DNA of 64,000 bases from contig JAVGWX010000014.1 in assembly GCA_036924085.1 (NCBI GenBank), forward strand, positions 39,868,556-39,932,555, given 5' to 3'. Below the pieces are notes generated by a model. That model did no database searches and was not told the origin of the DNA. It saw nothing but the letters and a program-made list of their open reading frames with translations. The first letter of the stretch is position 1. Every line of letters starts with the position of its first letter. This document shows positions 1-10,476 of this stretch, piece by piece. A program made the translations under genes and the position numbers. The stretch is from Ariolimax columbianus (taxonomy: Eukaryota; Mollusca; Gastropoda; Stylommatophora; Arionidae).

Positions 1-529
1 TAATTATGTGTCTTAAGATTCTTCTCTCGCAAATTTTCTCTCGATTTGTTTAATATTAATTTATTTGATTGTTGTTATAAGGAGTTGCAGCATTTGCTCC
101 AGACAAAGACATAAATAAAAAATTATGCAGGACTGAAGGCTTAAGGGAAAAAGATAACTGGCACAATGATTCAACACTAAACTCAAAACTGTACCTATAT
201 GATTAAGGAGAAACTACAAACAGTTCCCATAAATTCATCATGGATTAACGGTCTGATGACGCAAACATCAAAGTTGCGATCACAGAAATAATAATAATCT
301 AGTGAGTATTAATAACGCAATCCAGAATTAGCAATCTAAATGTTCTAATTTCATTTAAGGAAGGAAAGTCTGAAAAAGAAAAAAATATTTGAGCTGTCAA
401 AATAAAAGATCTAGCACAGGAAATCATTGAAGCAACATTAAAGGCTGATAAAGAAGACATCACATTTAGAAACCGCATATAAAACAAATTGCTACATAAT
501 TAACCTGTACAAAAGATGCAGACTTCCAA
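1..529. other. AT-rich stretch, nothing recognised
   Basis: I see no coding similarity, tandem repeat or recognisable mobile element here. The open frames are short and look random. Confidence 0.5.
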
Positions 530-970
530 TTTGGAGCATTCCACGGTGTCCAAGCACCACGTCATATGGCGTTCATCCAGTGTTCAGAGACTTGAATTTC
601 CTTGTCATTCACTTTACAGCATGTCGCTCTCGCCACATGTATCTCGAAGATTGGGACAAATCATCAGATGATCTGGACATTATACTGCACCGCAGCAACA
701 TGTACCACCGTCTGAGACCCCATCTCGTCATGTTCCTCCTACATCGTGATACATCAATTTAAAGTCGTATTGTCGTCCACAGTGAGTAGAGTAAGTGATG
801 TTCAGAAGCAAGTTCTTCCTGAAGCTCGATCCCTGTGTCCTGTATTATTTTCTGTCATAATTCAATGCAATGACTTTCAGGAAGTGATTGTATAGGCTTT
901 GTTGATTTAAAGAAACTGTGCCTGGATTTGAGTCTTGTGATCTATTCCTGTTGTGGCTTTATGATTCATA
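530..970 (-). mobile_element. Non-LTR retrotransposon C-terminal fragment (family with HxC-type tail)
   Basis: This segment is similar along its length to 28530-28985 and 56660-57080, and more distantly to 24280-24600. The best-preserved copy (56.7 kb, minus strand) reads as the end of a non-LTR retrotransposon polyprotein, with a stretch like LNRLRTGV, a cysteine/histidine cluster (CDYGA...DPDHLITCPNL) and a following LEANDKAIHVAEYW. The copy here is badly decayed and no frame is intact. The assignment rests on the comparison between copies and on general knowledge of non-LTR C-termini; the clade cannot be fixed. Confidence 0.55.
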
Positions 971-1067
971 GGAGCAAAATGGAGAATAAATTCTGGCAAA
1001 TGTAATTTTATTTGTAAATTTGTATATGGTTCCGTAACACATGCTCATCGGGAATAAATTGTAACAT

Positions 1068-1624
1068 TTAACCTTTACCGCACTATCACCTTGGAAATGC
1101 ATCAAAATGTTCTTTCACCCGATGTAGTCGCACAAACAAAAACGTGGTAAAAAAGCTGACGATACATATTTTAATCATTTATTGACCATGTCGGGATACC
1201 GTAGAAATAGACAGTTTGTTAAGATGAATACGCCACGTCATCTACACAGGTTTTCAAGCAGTTTACATTTTTATTTTACAGCTGTGCTGAAATTTAAAAG
1301 ACCAGTATCGATACTTTGTTGTGATTTCAATGGATTTATACAGAAGTGACATTCCCGAATAGGTGAGTCCAAATGTTTGTGCTTTGTTTTTACAAATTTT
1401 CACCATCTTCTTGTACCTAAGAAACTAACACACACAACAAAAACACCAACAAGTTCTTTATTCATTTATGTCTCTACACACATCAAAATCATATTTATTG
1501 ACCAATAAACACAAAGGTTACAGGCTCTCAAAGCCAACAACCACTGTAAAATGTGGAGTGATCAAAATGATGCAGGAGGTGCTAAAGTTGCATTAAATTT
1601 TTAATGAGGTTTGGCAAAGGTTAA
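1068..1624 (+). mobile_element. TTAA-ended MITE, family M2, copy 1
   Basis: The 557-bp element starts TTAACCTTTACCGC and ends GGCAAAGGTTAA, so short inverted termini sit directly next to TTAA on both sides. That is the target signature of the piggyBac superfamily. The interior has no transposase but carries the family hallmark CAGTATCGATACTTTG and a block with TTCTTTATTCATTTATGTC. Related copies lie at 6330, 11475, 20692 (minus) and 25714 (minus). Mobilisation by a piggyBac-like transposase is inferred. Confidence 0.75.
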
Positions 1625-1644
1625 ATGTATTAGGTCCTTTTTTA

Positions 1645-1815
1645 TTAAGGTGGCGTGACCAGTTCTTTACTTGCTCCCTTGCCTTCTAGTAACAGTAAAT
1701 CCATAACCGATTTATGGTTGGGTACAGCATGCTGAAAAAGGAGATTGCACCGGCTACCTTAGAAGTTCTCTCCAACACCTGAGCTACACAGATGTACAAC
1801 ATAGGGCAGACTGCT
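1645..1815 (-). mobile_element. SINE-D fragment (tRNA-like head)
   Basis: The run GTGGCGTGACCAGTTC and the text after it match the body of SINE-D, best seen at 22062-22258. The distal end (CTGAGCTACACAG) is the degraded tRNA-like head in reverse orientation. Diverged. Confidence 0.45.
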
Positions 1816-2055
1816 AATATGGCATAGGTTCAAGGATGAAACAAATGCCATGTGCTTTAGTAGCAGTGATAGTTACAAGTTTATATTTTCCAAATAAATT
1901 AAAGAAAACAATAAAACAAAAGACCCAACTTTCTTTTCTGTCTCAAATATAGAACATGTGTATTTACTAATAATTCAAAGGGAGTTGCGGAGGATTGAGT
2001 AGGATGAATGTATCTTTGACCACAAGGAGGAGTCGTTATAAACCTTGGTATAACA

Positions 2056-2215
2056 TAGGTCTTCCCCCCCCCCCCCCTATCTGAGGTCAAATAAAAGCCT
2101 TCTCTATGCAGTGCATAACGACTGCACGGGCACAAGGCCTCTATTTCTCAGCTTTATAAATCCTATCTGGTTACCCCATGCCATGGAAATTAACACTGCC
2201 ATGATAGATTTTTAA
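2056..2215 (+). mobile_element. SINE-G fragment
   Basis: A block of the form AATAAAAGCC...TGCACGG...CCTCTATTTCTCAGC...TATAAATCC matches the downstream half of SINE-G at 18612-18845. It is preceded by a 14-C run. The tRNA-like head is missing. Confidence 0.4.
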
Positions 2216-3029
2216 GTTCACCATTTATTAATAAACAGCCTACGTGTCTTATTAGGGCCGCCTCACAATGGCATAAAGAATAGTAACATTGTAACATGCC
2301 ATGTATGTAAGTGATGATTATGGAGACTTGGTCATGGGGTCGGTTTTCCTATCCTGTACAAACTAGAAGCTGGGGTAAAAGAGGAGTGAATAAACCACAT
2401 CAATAAAAAGTTACTTTATGGTTTGGATGAATACTAAGTGGACAAGCACAATTTGGAACACAATCTAGAAAAAGTGCATTGGAACCTAACAAAAAACAAC
2501 TTCAATAATCAATGCCCATTATATTATGTAACAAAGGCCACATTTTTGTTAACAAAGACCAAATTAAAAAACAAAATTGTTCAAATATTATTTAATATAA
2601 TATGAAGGTGACAAACTTAAACCCCACATGAAGCTGAGCAGATGGCCCAAAGGCCACACAAAGCTTAGCTAATGCCTTAAAAGCCACATAGAGATGAGAT
2701 GGCAAAATAACACCAAATTAATAGCCACGGGGCCACATCAAGAAATTAATGGCATAAGCAACACAACTAGTCAAATTAATGGCTCAATAAGGCCACATAA
2801 AGACAAATTAATAGTCTAGTGCCAGTACAAAGACTATTTTATTGACCTAAAGGCCATATAAAAGCAACTTTATAAACCACTACACCAAGCCATCAGAAAA
2901 TTCATCAAGAATGGGCAGAATTTTACTTTTTTTTTTTTTTTAAATGTAGTTCACCTTGATCCATAAACCAGAGAGTTGTACTGTGTTTTGCACCTAACAG
3001 CCCCAAACTCACTTGGTTTCTGAACGCAT
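2216..3029. other. Decayed array of a GGCCACAT-containing repeat plus plain AT-rich DNA
   Basis: Between about 2600 and 2890 the text GGCCACA(T/C) followed by A-rich sequence recurs roughly every 35 to 50 bases with much drift, often next to AATTAATGG or ATTAATAG. This looks like an old degenerate tandem repeat. The rest of the stretch shows nothing. Confidence 0.4.
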
Positions 3030-3235
3030 TTTTAAAAATGAGTTATTTGCTGGTTTTTTGTTCATTCTTAATCTCCCACTACCAAGCCCTGATCAGGTCT
3101 TTGGAAGTAGCAGGATATGGTCTGGAAAACAGCATGCGTTGTCAATAGTTTACAGCTTGACTGCGATAAATGCACCTTTCAGTCTGACACGCCTGTCATC
3201 GGCAGGCTGGTTCATTAATCTGATACATGAAAGTT
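3030..3235 (-). mobile_element. SINE-E copy (long-tail type)
   Basis: Reverse-orientation SINE-E: TTCTTAATCTCCCACTACC, then GTAGCAGGATATGGTC, GCATGCGTTGTC and AGCTTGACTGCGAT, ending in the shared central module near 3165-3215. The tRNA-like head is lost, as expected for a 5'-truncated retroposon. Confidence 0.7.
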
Positions 3236-3587
3236 TGGTGAGATGTCCCACCATCTACTAAGTTATCCCATCCCAACATTAATACATCAATTTTAGAAAT
3301 AAAGAAATTTCCCTGTGATTAGTCAGCACCACATTCGTGGCATAAAACACGACATAACATGACACAAAAAATGTAATGAAGCTGCAGGAATTGAATAGAT
3401 ATAATTATCTGCCGTAGAAGTCAACTTAACAAAAGCTGCAGCTGGTAAAACTTGATTAACACATCATATTATGGTCCGAGTACGTGAGCGACTTCAATAA
3501 AACAGCAACAGCAATGATGGCTGAAAAATGATTGCCTCAATTCATTTATTATTTACCATTTCACGTAGTCTCTTATTTCTTTCAATT
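3236..3587. other. Unremarkable spacer
   Basis: No gene, tandem array or recognised mobile element is visible. Confidence 0.45.
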
Positions 3588-3811
3588 GGGGACTTAGTGG
3601 TCTTGAGGTAAGGTGTCCGCCTCGGGGTGCTGAGGTCGCAGGTTCAAATCACGGTGGAGACTGGATTTTTTTTCACGCGCATTTCCTGGTAAATATTATC
3701 CTGATCTCTGAGTAGTGAGATCAAACTGGCGCGTTCAGCGTCAAGAATGTTAAAAATCCCTTGGCAGGAATCTACCCAAATTATTTGTATCTTCCCTACT
3801 ACGACTACCTG
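3588..3811 (+). mobile_element. SINE-A copy with tRNA-like head
   Basis: The head has an A-box-like TTAGTGGTCTTGAGGTAAGG and a B-box-like GGTTCAAATCACGG at tRNA-like spacing. The tRNA-unrelated body follows (TCTCTGAGTAGTGAGATC, then TTAAAAATCCCTTGGCAG). Other copies: 9741, 31346 and 62636. A Pol III internal promoter is inferred from the A/B boxes. It is not a tRNA gene, because the acceptor stem does not pair. Confidence 0.75.
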
Positions 3812-4956
3812 ACAACAAACATTAACTGTTTGAAAACCAAGATTCCAAACATTTTTTAGCTTTCATTATTGGTGCTTCTTGATTCATATGTATCCTGGGG
3901 GCCTCTCTCTGGGAAAACAAGAACAAAAAACACTGTGCTACTATAAAGTAGACAAGGCGACTAATTAAGGATGAATATGGGGCTTGCAACCTCATATAAA
4001 ACAAAGTGCCAAAGAAGCCACCGCTTTAAGAAACATTGTTTTGATACCAAACTTCCCACAAGACGCTTAAATAATGTAGTGGACTTGTGCTCCTAGGTAA
4101 AGACACTCCATAGCACTGCTGTCATTGTACTAAGCATAAACTTTGTTATGGTCCGTTCCCATTTCCTCGAACTCATTTGCAGCTAGGTTGAGCGCAAAGA
4201 TAACAGTATCGATCCAGTCGCATGTACCCTGAGAAATGAGTGTTCCATCAAGGTCCTACTAGAGTGAAAAAATGCATGTTTTTATGTAAAATAAAAATAC
4301 ATCCATCCGTGTTTTTATACTTTTATACTTTTTATGTGCGTAATTTTTCTTTGTCCAGTTCTCAAATAAGTCATTGATAATGGCATGTACGCATGACAGA
4401 TGATAACATTGGTATCACTGTTCTTATATACAATTGTATTTTAGCCGAACTTGTATTTCAGCCATCATTGATATCATCCAGAGAAAATTGTAAAATTACT
4501 TGACAAAAGAACAAAAGCTGCAAGTAGCGTGTCTGGATTTTTAAATAAACTACATTATGACCAACAAAGAGACGAATATCTAGAAATCAATGACACAATC
4601 AATGTGTTCTCTCTAATTTATCTGTCCCCGCAGTAAAATATGAACATCTATTTGAAATATCTGAAAACATCATGTACACAAAAAAAAAATGAAAAAAATA
4701 GGCACTTGACAAAACAGAGAAGCTGCAGGAAATAATCCATAAGAAATTTTGATAAAGAATGTGTCATTATGCAAGAAGAAATTGATGTGAAGATGGCTTT
4801 TCCCTACACAATATCTGATGTGCAGGATACAACTATATACAGATGCAAACATAAACAAAATTGTTTGTATGCTGGCGAATGATCAATCACATTAATCTGG
4901 AGGTCGCATGGAATTCCATAACAGTGAGGGAATTGAAGAAAAAAAGAAATAAGAAA
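3812..4956. other. Spacer with only weak repeat similarity
   Basis: Around 4095-4215 there is faint similarity to the SINE-D body (CATAGCACTGCTGTC...GTTCCCATTTCC). Otherwise I see nothing that supports a gene or element. Confidence 0.4.
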
Positions 4957-5066
4957 GCCAAACGACAAATAAAGAAGATATCGAAATACACTTAGGAATG
5001 AATATTCCTTGGTGGGATATTCATTTCTTCTTAAAGTTTGTGATATCTTTTTGTCCGGTTCATTTT
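4957..5066. repeat. Tight imperfect inverted repeat, arms of about 52 bp
   Basis: The left arm (4957-5008) and right arm (5013-5066) are imperfect reverse complements separated by only a few bases. Shared blocks include GATATC, AATGAATAT and a CC/GG clamp at the tip. RNA from either strand would fold into a long bulged hairpin. It could be a small fold-back element or a microRNA-like precursor; the sequence alone does not decide. Confidence 0.6.
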
Positions 5067-5363
5067 CCCAGGCAAAATGTAAATTAAGTTGATAGCAAAA
5101 TGTTTAGATTGCATATAACTGCTATTTTGCAGATTACACGCAACTAACTTTTGCAGACTGCCGCAATATTACAATGCAAGATGTTAATTCAAAAATAGAT
5201 TTGCTAATCCTGGTGTGATGTCCTAATTGGTATCTTCATCTTTGACAATGTTATTCCAAAATAGACAAAACTATTCTTGTCTTGTCTACTTGTGACTCCA
5301 TACGAGTCATGGTGAAACCCTGCTGCTGGCCCCATTACAGGATGTCTGTATCAAAATACTTAA

Positions 5364-5475
5364 CCCTTTCCAGTTCTGCCAGCAGTTTAACCCTCTTCAG
5401 TCCATCCAGCAGTTTAACGGTCCTTTCTTGCTAGCAGAACTGGAAAGAGCTAAACTACTGGATGGACTGAAAAAG
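5364..5475. repeat. Interleaved inverted repeats (P-Q-P'-Q')
   Basis: TTTCCAGTTCTGC near 5370 pairs with GCAGAACTGGAAA near 5436, and TTCAGTCCATCCAG near 5397 pairs with CTGGATGGACTGAA near 5459. The pairing partners cross rather than nest. P and Q are themselves followed by the same CAGCAGTTTAAC, so the unit also looks like a duplicated module. Confidence 0.65.
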
Positions 5476-6329
5476 GCTAAGTTCTTGCAGTTGTAGATTT
5501 TGTAACAATTCATGAGATTGCTTGCCTCATTTACAACTCTTCACTCATCATTTATGACATGCTTGAAAAGTTAGTGGTTCGATTCAGTTCTTGCTAAGTA
5601 CCAATCAGATAAAGCCAAACTCTTTTTCTTCAATGACTTCACTTAGTTGCTCCTCTACTAACACAAGGTTTCTGCAAGCTGATCTTAAGCCCATTCTTTA
5701 ATTATATCATCAACAGGGCGCGACAAATTTTTGGGTGCCTCACCAGTCAGTCAAACATTTCACCAGTCAGCATGGTCGGACTACAGCCATGCAATATATG
5801 TTAAATTTAAACTAGACAGTTTGTGTCGCTGAACATGCCTAGTAGTTTTAGCACTGTTGTACAATTTATCAATCGCTTTTGTAAGTTTAAATTGTAGTAA
5901 CGGAGGTATATTTAGATTCATCATCATAAGCTAGCTTATGTACAATCTATTTCAACCGTAATATCATTAATAATCGTGAGAAAGTCGTTATATAGTTACG
6001 ATTAAAAATTGATATATTTTTTACTGGCCAATCAAAAATGTTTACTCATCACAGACGAGCGCGTTTATCAAGCCCTGATCATCAATAATCTCTGCTTTTA
6101 AGGTTTACTGTGATAAAAATTTCTTCGGTCTGACATTCATGCAAGTATAATTAGAAGCACGACCTTTTTTCAATGCATAGTGCTTTTTAAAACGCAGTAA
6201 AAGAGATAAGGTCTGAAGTGTCGACTATTATGTCAAGGCTCAAGTGCTTTGATATTACTAAAAGGGAGGAATAAAAAAAGGGGTCTACATTCGCCAAAGG
6301 AATATTTACTATACAGACATACAAATAAC
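5476..6329. other. Spacer with one perfect palindrome
   Basis: A perfect 16-bp palindrome, CATAAGCTAGCTTATG, lies at 5925-5940. Nothing else stands out. Confidence 0.4.
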
Positions 6330-6962
6330 TTAACCTTTAGAGCGCCCTGGTCAAAATAATCTGGACACACTCTACATTTTTGAAATCTAAAATTGTTTTT
6401 TTTTTGGGTGACCAATAGCCATTTTGTTAAAATGATGAATACGTAATTTCCATCAACACAGATTTTTTTGCCTGTAAATGTATTGTATGTACGATTACAA
6501 ATGGATTTTGAACGATTTATCTTCTTATTTCGACTAACTGTAGTCAGCCGATTATTTTAGGAGGAGGAAGTAAGTTGTTGGGAAATATTTTTATTGGGTA
6601 GACCCGTTTATTTTGTTTGTTTAGATGTAATAATTACGCTTGAATTGGAAACTAACAGTTGTGTCGATATTATAAACACAGTATCGATACGTTGTTATCT
6701 ATCAGAGTGACTAGGCCTAACTGTCGAGTCCAAACATTTTGTTTTCCAATAAATTTTCACCATCTTCTTGTGTCTCAGAAACTAACAAACACAGAACAAT
6801 AACACCCACAAGTTATTTATTCAATTGTGTCTTGAAAGCTTTGAAAGTCAACTATCATAGTGAAATGTAAAGTTGGGAAAATTTTCGCAAAAATTAATAG
6901 GCATTGTAAAAGTTAAAACTCTGCAGCATTCTGGAAAAAAACAACAGGCATTCAAAAAGTTA
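6330..6962 (+). mobile_element. TTAA-ended MITE, family M2, copy 2
   Basis: Starts TTAACCTTTAGAGCGCC and contains the family block TTGGAAACTAACAGTTGTG followed by CAGTATCGATACGTTG. The right end is not sharp: GTAAAAGTTAA at 6916 and TCAAAAAGTTAA at 6962 are both possible. Non-coding. Confidence 0.7.
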
Positions 6963-7622
6963 ACAATTAAGCACTGATAAATATATATTATTTAAAGTTT
7001 ACCTTTCTTTTTGGTGAAGATATGCCACTTGCAACCTTAGACAGTCGTTAAGGTTACATTAGGACTTTGAACATGAGTATATGAGGGACTGCAGTCAAAC
7101 CTTATACCAACATGCACTGACGAATCAGCTAACAAACACCATTTATAAACAATCATTCCATTAATAAAAAGTATCTTCTGAGAACTGTGATAAACAGAAA
7201 GCAGAAAACATTTAAATATACAAATTATTCACCCAGTTGATTGTGGGTTCACCAGCGTAAAATATAACACAGTTGTTTTTTAAATATATTAATGTAACAC
7301 AATTTAGTAATTCAATGAAAATCTTCAAACATAATTAATCACTTATTAGTTTTGGCCCTTCACAACAGATTTTTTTTCAAGTGAATGAAAATACATATAC
7401 AAAACAGCATCTTATAGGTCACATAATTCATCAATACTGATTACGTTGGGTTATGGTCCTTGCAGCACTATCATATGATTTTATTTCAAGAAAATGAAAT
7501 CATATGATCAAATAATAATAATGTTTACAGCAGCAATATTGACATTTCAATTTTGTCATAGCTGAGCATACTCACAAAAATGATATTTTAATTTGTGTAA
7601 CAATTAATAAGTCTACTCACAT
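6963..7622. other. AT-rich spacer
   Basis: No gene or recognised repeat. AT-rich, with many short direct and inverted AT motifs of no clear pattern. Confidence 0.45.
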
Positions 7623-8372
7623 TTAACCCTACCAGACCGATTTACCCTTTTCCCGGTAATTTCCTTAACTGCCGCTATACCGTTGGACCGAATTTACGGT
7701 ACTTTGGGTAGTACGTGAATAAAATGCGTCAGAATATAAAAATAACCAACCAATCGTGGTCAATCCTCATGGTTAGTCATTGCAAATGTCTGCCCTCATG
7801 TTTGAATTGATTTTGTGGGGTTTAACGTGAACAAATTCGGAAAATTGACAATGAAACAAGCGGCTGATGAACCAAGCACTTCAACAGAAAAGCAAAGTAA
7901 GTCTAGGCTTATGACAGTCCAACAGGTGATCAATAATTTGGTTGATTCAGAATTTAATCAAGAATACTTTTCCAGTTCAAGTGAAACAGACAGTGAGAGC
8001 TCGAGTGATGAGATGAAGATTTTTCTTGGACTGAGGATCTATAAGGAATACTCATGTATAAAGCCCAGCTATCAGGATTATTGGACAAATGAGGGCTCTT
8101 TGTTGGGTTTACTCCCGGATTTCGAAATGTTATGACTCGAGACAGATTCTTGGCCTTTTGCTGGGTGGATTGGCACACAAAGGTGGAATATTGACGCTAG
8201 ATGAAAGGTAAACCTATTTTCTACAATGTCTCCAAGTTACATCTTATTCTAACCACTTGTTTGCATGTAACTTAACATTTTTCTATATCATGTTGGTTTT
8301 TTTCTCTTTAATGCTCAGGAGCCCAGGTATGGGGGACAGTTAGGTTCAGTGCCTCAGGTCTGGTAGGGTTAA
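7623..8372 (+). mobile_element. piggyBac deletion derivative, copy 1
   Basis: The 750-bp element is bounded by TTAACCCTACCAGACC and its reverse complement GGTCTGGTAGGGTTAA: a 12-bp terminal inverted repeat next to TTAA on each side. Inside, a frame from 7851 starts [14 protein letters not shown] and runs through an acidic [14 protein letters not shown] segment typical of piggyBac N-termini. It then jumps to IFLGLRIYKEY and QDYWTNEG, with TRDRFLAFC in a neighbouring frame, which resemble the start of the piggyBac DDE domain. The catalytic aspartates and the cysteine-rich C-terminus are deleted, so it cannot encode an active transposase. It could move only with help from elsewhere (inference). 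Confidence 0.85.
7851..8200 (+). pseudogene. Remnant piggyBac transposase reading frame
   Basis: The frame opens at ATG 7851, eight codons into a longer open frame. An acidic serine-rich N-terminal region of about 55 residues is followed by IFLGL and DYWTNEG. A one-base shift near 8115 moves the reading to [16 protein letters not shown]. Most of the DDE_Tnp_1_7-like domain is missing. It is flanked by intact terminal inverted repeats, so this is the residue of the element's own gene rather than a domesticated host gene. Confidence 0.7.
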
Positions 8373-8994
8373 ATGGTACATTACGTACTGAAGCTTGAAG
8401 GGGAAACAATTTAATTGCACAAGACATATTAATATTCCATTTTTCAAACAAGAAATATGCATTAAAAAATCAAAGATGAAGACAATTGAACATTTGCTTT
8501 AAAACAGAAAATCTGGATTAGGAAAGAGATGAACTTACTCGACTGCTGACAAGTGCCTGAACTGTAAGAAAATGATCTATCCCTCATTGTTAAATATTTC
8601 GTTCTCAACAACATTAAAATCAATTTTGCAGATATACCATATTGTCCTATATAAAGAACTGTCTTGACATAATATTTGTCCCACATGAAAAACAAATGAT
8701 CTTTAATATTGTAAAACTAAAGCTTTGAATGCCAATAAAAAAACTCTAAAGCCCTTAAAATGTTGTGTATGAAAAATTATGTCTTAAACATTATCTTCTT
8801 TTAGTGAACTCCTCTTCTACCCCTGGGTGATGTATATTTAATAAGTATGCAGATAAACAGACGACTGGTATGTTGTAGCTTTTGTGCAGGTCATTATAGG
8901 GTAAGAATTTCATTACAGTAAAATATTTTTCCCCGGAAAACCGTTTTCCCAATTTTCAACAGTTGGGGATTCTTTTAGGTGCTCATGGGACTCC
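8373..8994. other. Unremarkable spacer
   Basis: No supported feature; AT-rich with short random frames. Confidence 0.45.
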
Positions 8995-9112
8995 CAGAGT
9001 TTAACGTTTGTCTCAAATAGTGCCTGGTGCGGCTTCACCTACCTTGAGACCAGGGGATGCGCTTTTGTTCATTTCTTGTGAGGTAATAGCCTTACCTCTC
9101 AACTATAGTGAC
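8995..9112 (-). mobile_element. SINE-F-like head fragment
   Basis: Read on the minus strand, GTCACTATAGTTGAGAGGTA is a tRNA-like A-box region matching the SINE-F head at 32950-33232. Only about 100 bases can be matched. Confidence 0.4.
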
Positions 9113-9426
9113 CCCCATCTATAATATTATACAGCCCTTCAACTTAAAATAAGTTCCACTTGAATAGTAAATGAGCTCGCTTAAGATATGACCCAAAATT
9201 AGGTTACGCTAAAAATGAATTATTATTTTTTATAAAAAGAGGTTATCCCAGTCCAACTTCCCTAGCCTGCTTAAATATCTATACTCTGTCCAACGAAAGG
9301 TTGAAGTGGACCAAAATAAAAGCAATTGGCATAATGGCTTCTGATTGGTTGTTAAGCGCACAACACTTCCAAGCTTTTACCTGTCATCTTCTTCCTTGTA
9401 CTAATATAGTCCATTGAAACATAAAA

Positions 9427-9709
9427 AAGGCAAAGGCAAAGGCCGCCGTCTATCGCAAACGATGATGGCATAATTATTTGCTAGCGCTATTTTTAGTAAA
9501 GATCAACTGTGTTACTTTTTATCCTCACACTCTCATCTCAAGCCACCCGACCCCAGTCACAAGCCAAGGACAAGACAACTAGGGGGTGGCTATGATATGC
9601 AGGGGACTCCGCATCAAGCACCTGTGAAAAAGATGGCGGAGTCCGAGTCGAACCCACACCACCTGATCACGAGGCCGGAGGCTTAACCACTTCACCACAG
9701 AATCCCTCC
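9427..9709 (-). mobile_element. SINE-C copy
   Basis: On the minus strand the head reads TGTGGTGAAGTGGTTAAGCC with a B-box-like GGTTCGACTCGG. The body includes ACTAGGGGGTGGC, GACAAGACAACTAG and GGCAAAGGC at the far end (plus-strand text). A second copy at 29083-29354 has the same orientation and limits, which defines the family within this window. Confidence 0.75.
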
Positions 9710-9740
9710 ATTAAAACATAATAAGACATAACTAACGACA

Positions 9741-10137
9741 GTTTGAACCATGGTGGTGACCAGGATTTTTTTTACGTGTATCTTCTGGTATAAATTTCCC
9801 TGATCTCTGGGTAGTGAGATCGGACTCCTGTGTTCAGTGTCGAGCACGTTAAAAATTCCCAGGCAGTTGAAAATCGAAAGAAGTAGGGCTTAAAGGCCTC
9901 TGCGCGGACGGACAAAATTAAAGTTAACAAATCTGCCCAAGTTATGTGTACCTTTCCCCAGGTGGTTGGTTTGTTAAGAGCAGCCATAGATGGCGCCTAA
10001 CTGGCTGCGGGTCTACTTAGCTCTGGTGTTTGAGTCTATTAAGATGGACTCAAACATTGGTTAAACCACCCTCCAAAAAACTGGTTGTATACAGACTCTG
10101 TAGAGTCTTCTAAACCAGTATAAAGACGTTAAGTTTA
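9741..10137 (+). mobile_element. SINE-A copy with LINE-like 3' tail
   Basis: The copy begins inside the B box (GTTTGAACCATGG) and carries the body signature TCTCTGGGTAGTGAGATC. After a small hairpin (TTTGAGTC...GACTCAAA) it ends with CTGGTTGTATACAGACTC and ACCAGTATAAAGACGTTAAG. That last block of about 55 bp equals, in reverse complement, the 3' end of the CR1-like LINE fragments at 26398 and 52512. This is the arrangement expected if the SINE is copied by that LINE's reverse transcriptase. Confidence 0.7.
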
Positions 10138-10267
10138 AAGTTATGGTGTTACTACAGTAATTTTCAGGAGCATGTATTTAAAATTACACAGCACTATACT
10201 TGGGGTAAATATGGTATGTATTCTATACTGTAAAGACTAACGTACATAAAAGTAAAGAAAGGTCCAT

Positions 10268-10390
10268 AGCACGTTGCTGTCGGGGATGAAGTGTTACAGA
10301 CTTCATAGTACCATATCTCTATATGTAATGAAGTAGGATGACCATTTCTCTTCCTTACCTTATCAGTACTCCCCCTATCTGCTACTTAAG
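10268..10390 (-). mobile_element. SINE-D fragment
   Basis: CATAGCACGTTGCTGTCGGG followed by GATGAAGTGTTACAGACTTC matches the 3' half of SINE-D at 22062 and 63065. Confidence 0.5.
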
Positions 10391-10476
10391 CTCTCTCTAT
10401 GTAAATACTAACTAGTTACAAATAAATTGATGCAGAATAAATAAACAATGATATTCATATTAATTAATTTTTAAAA

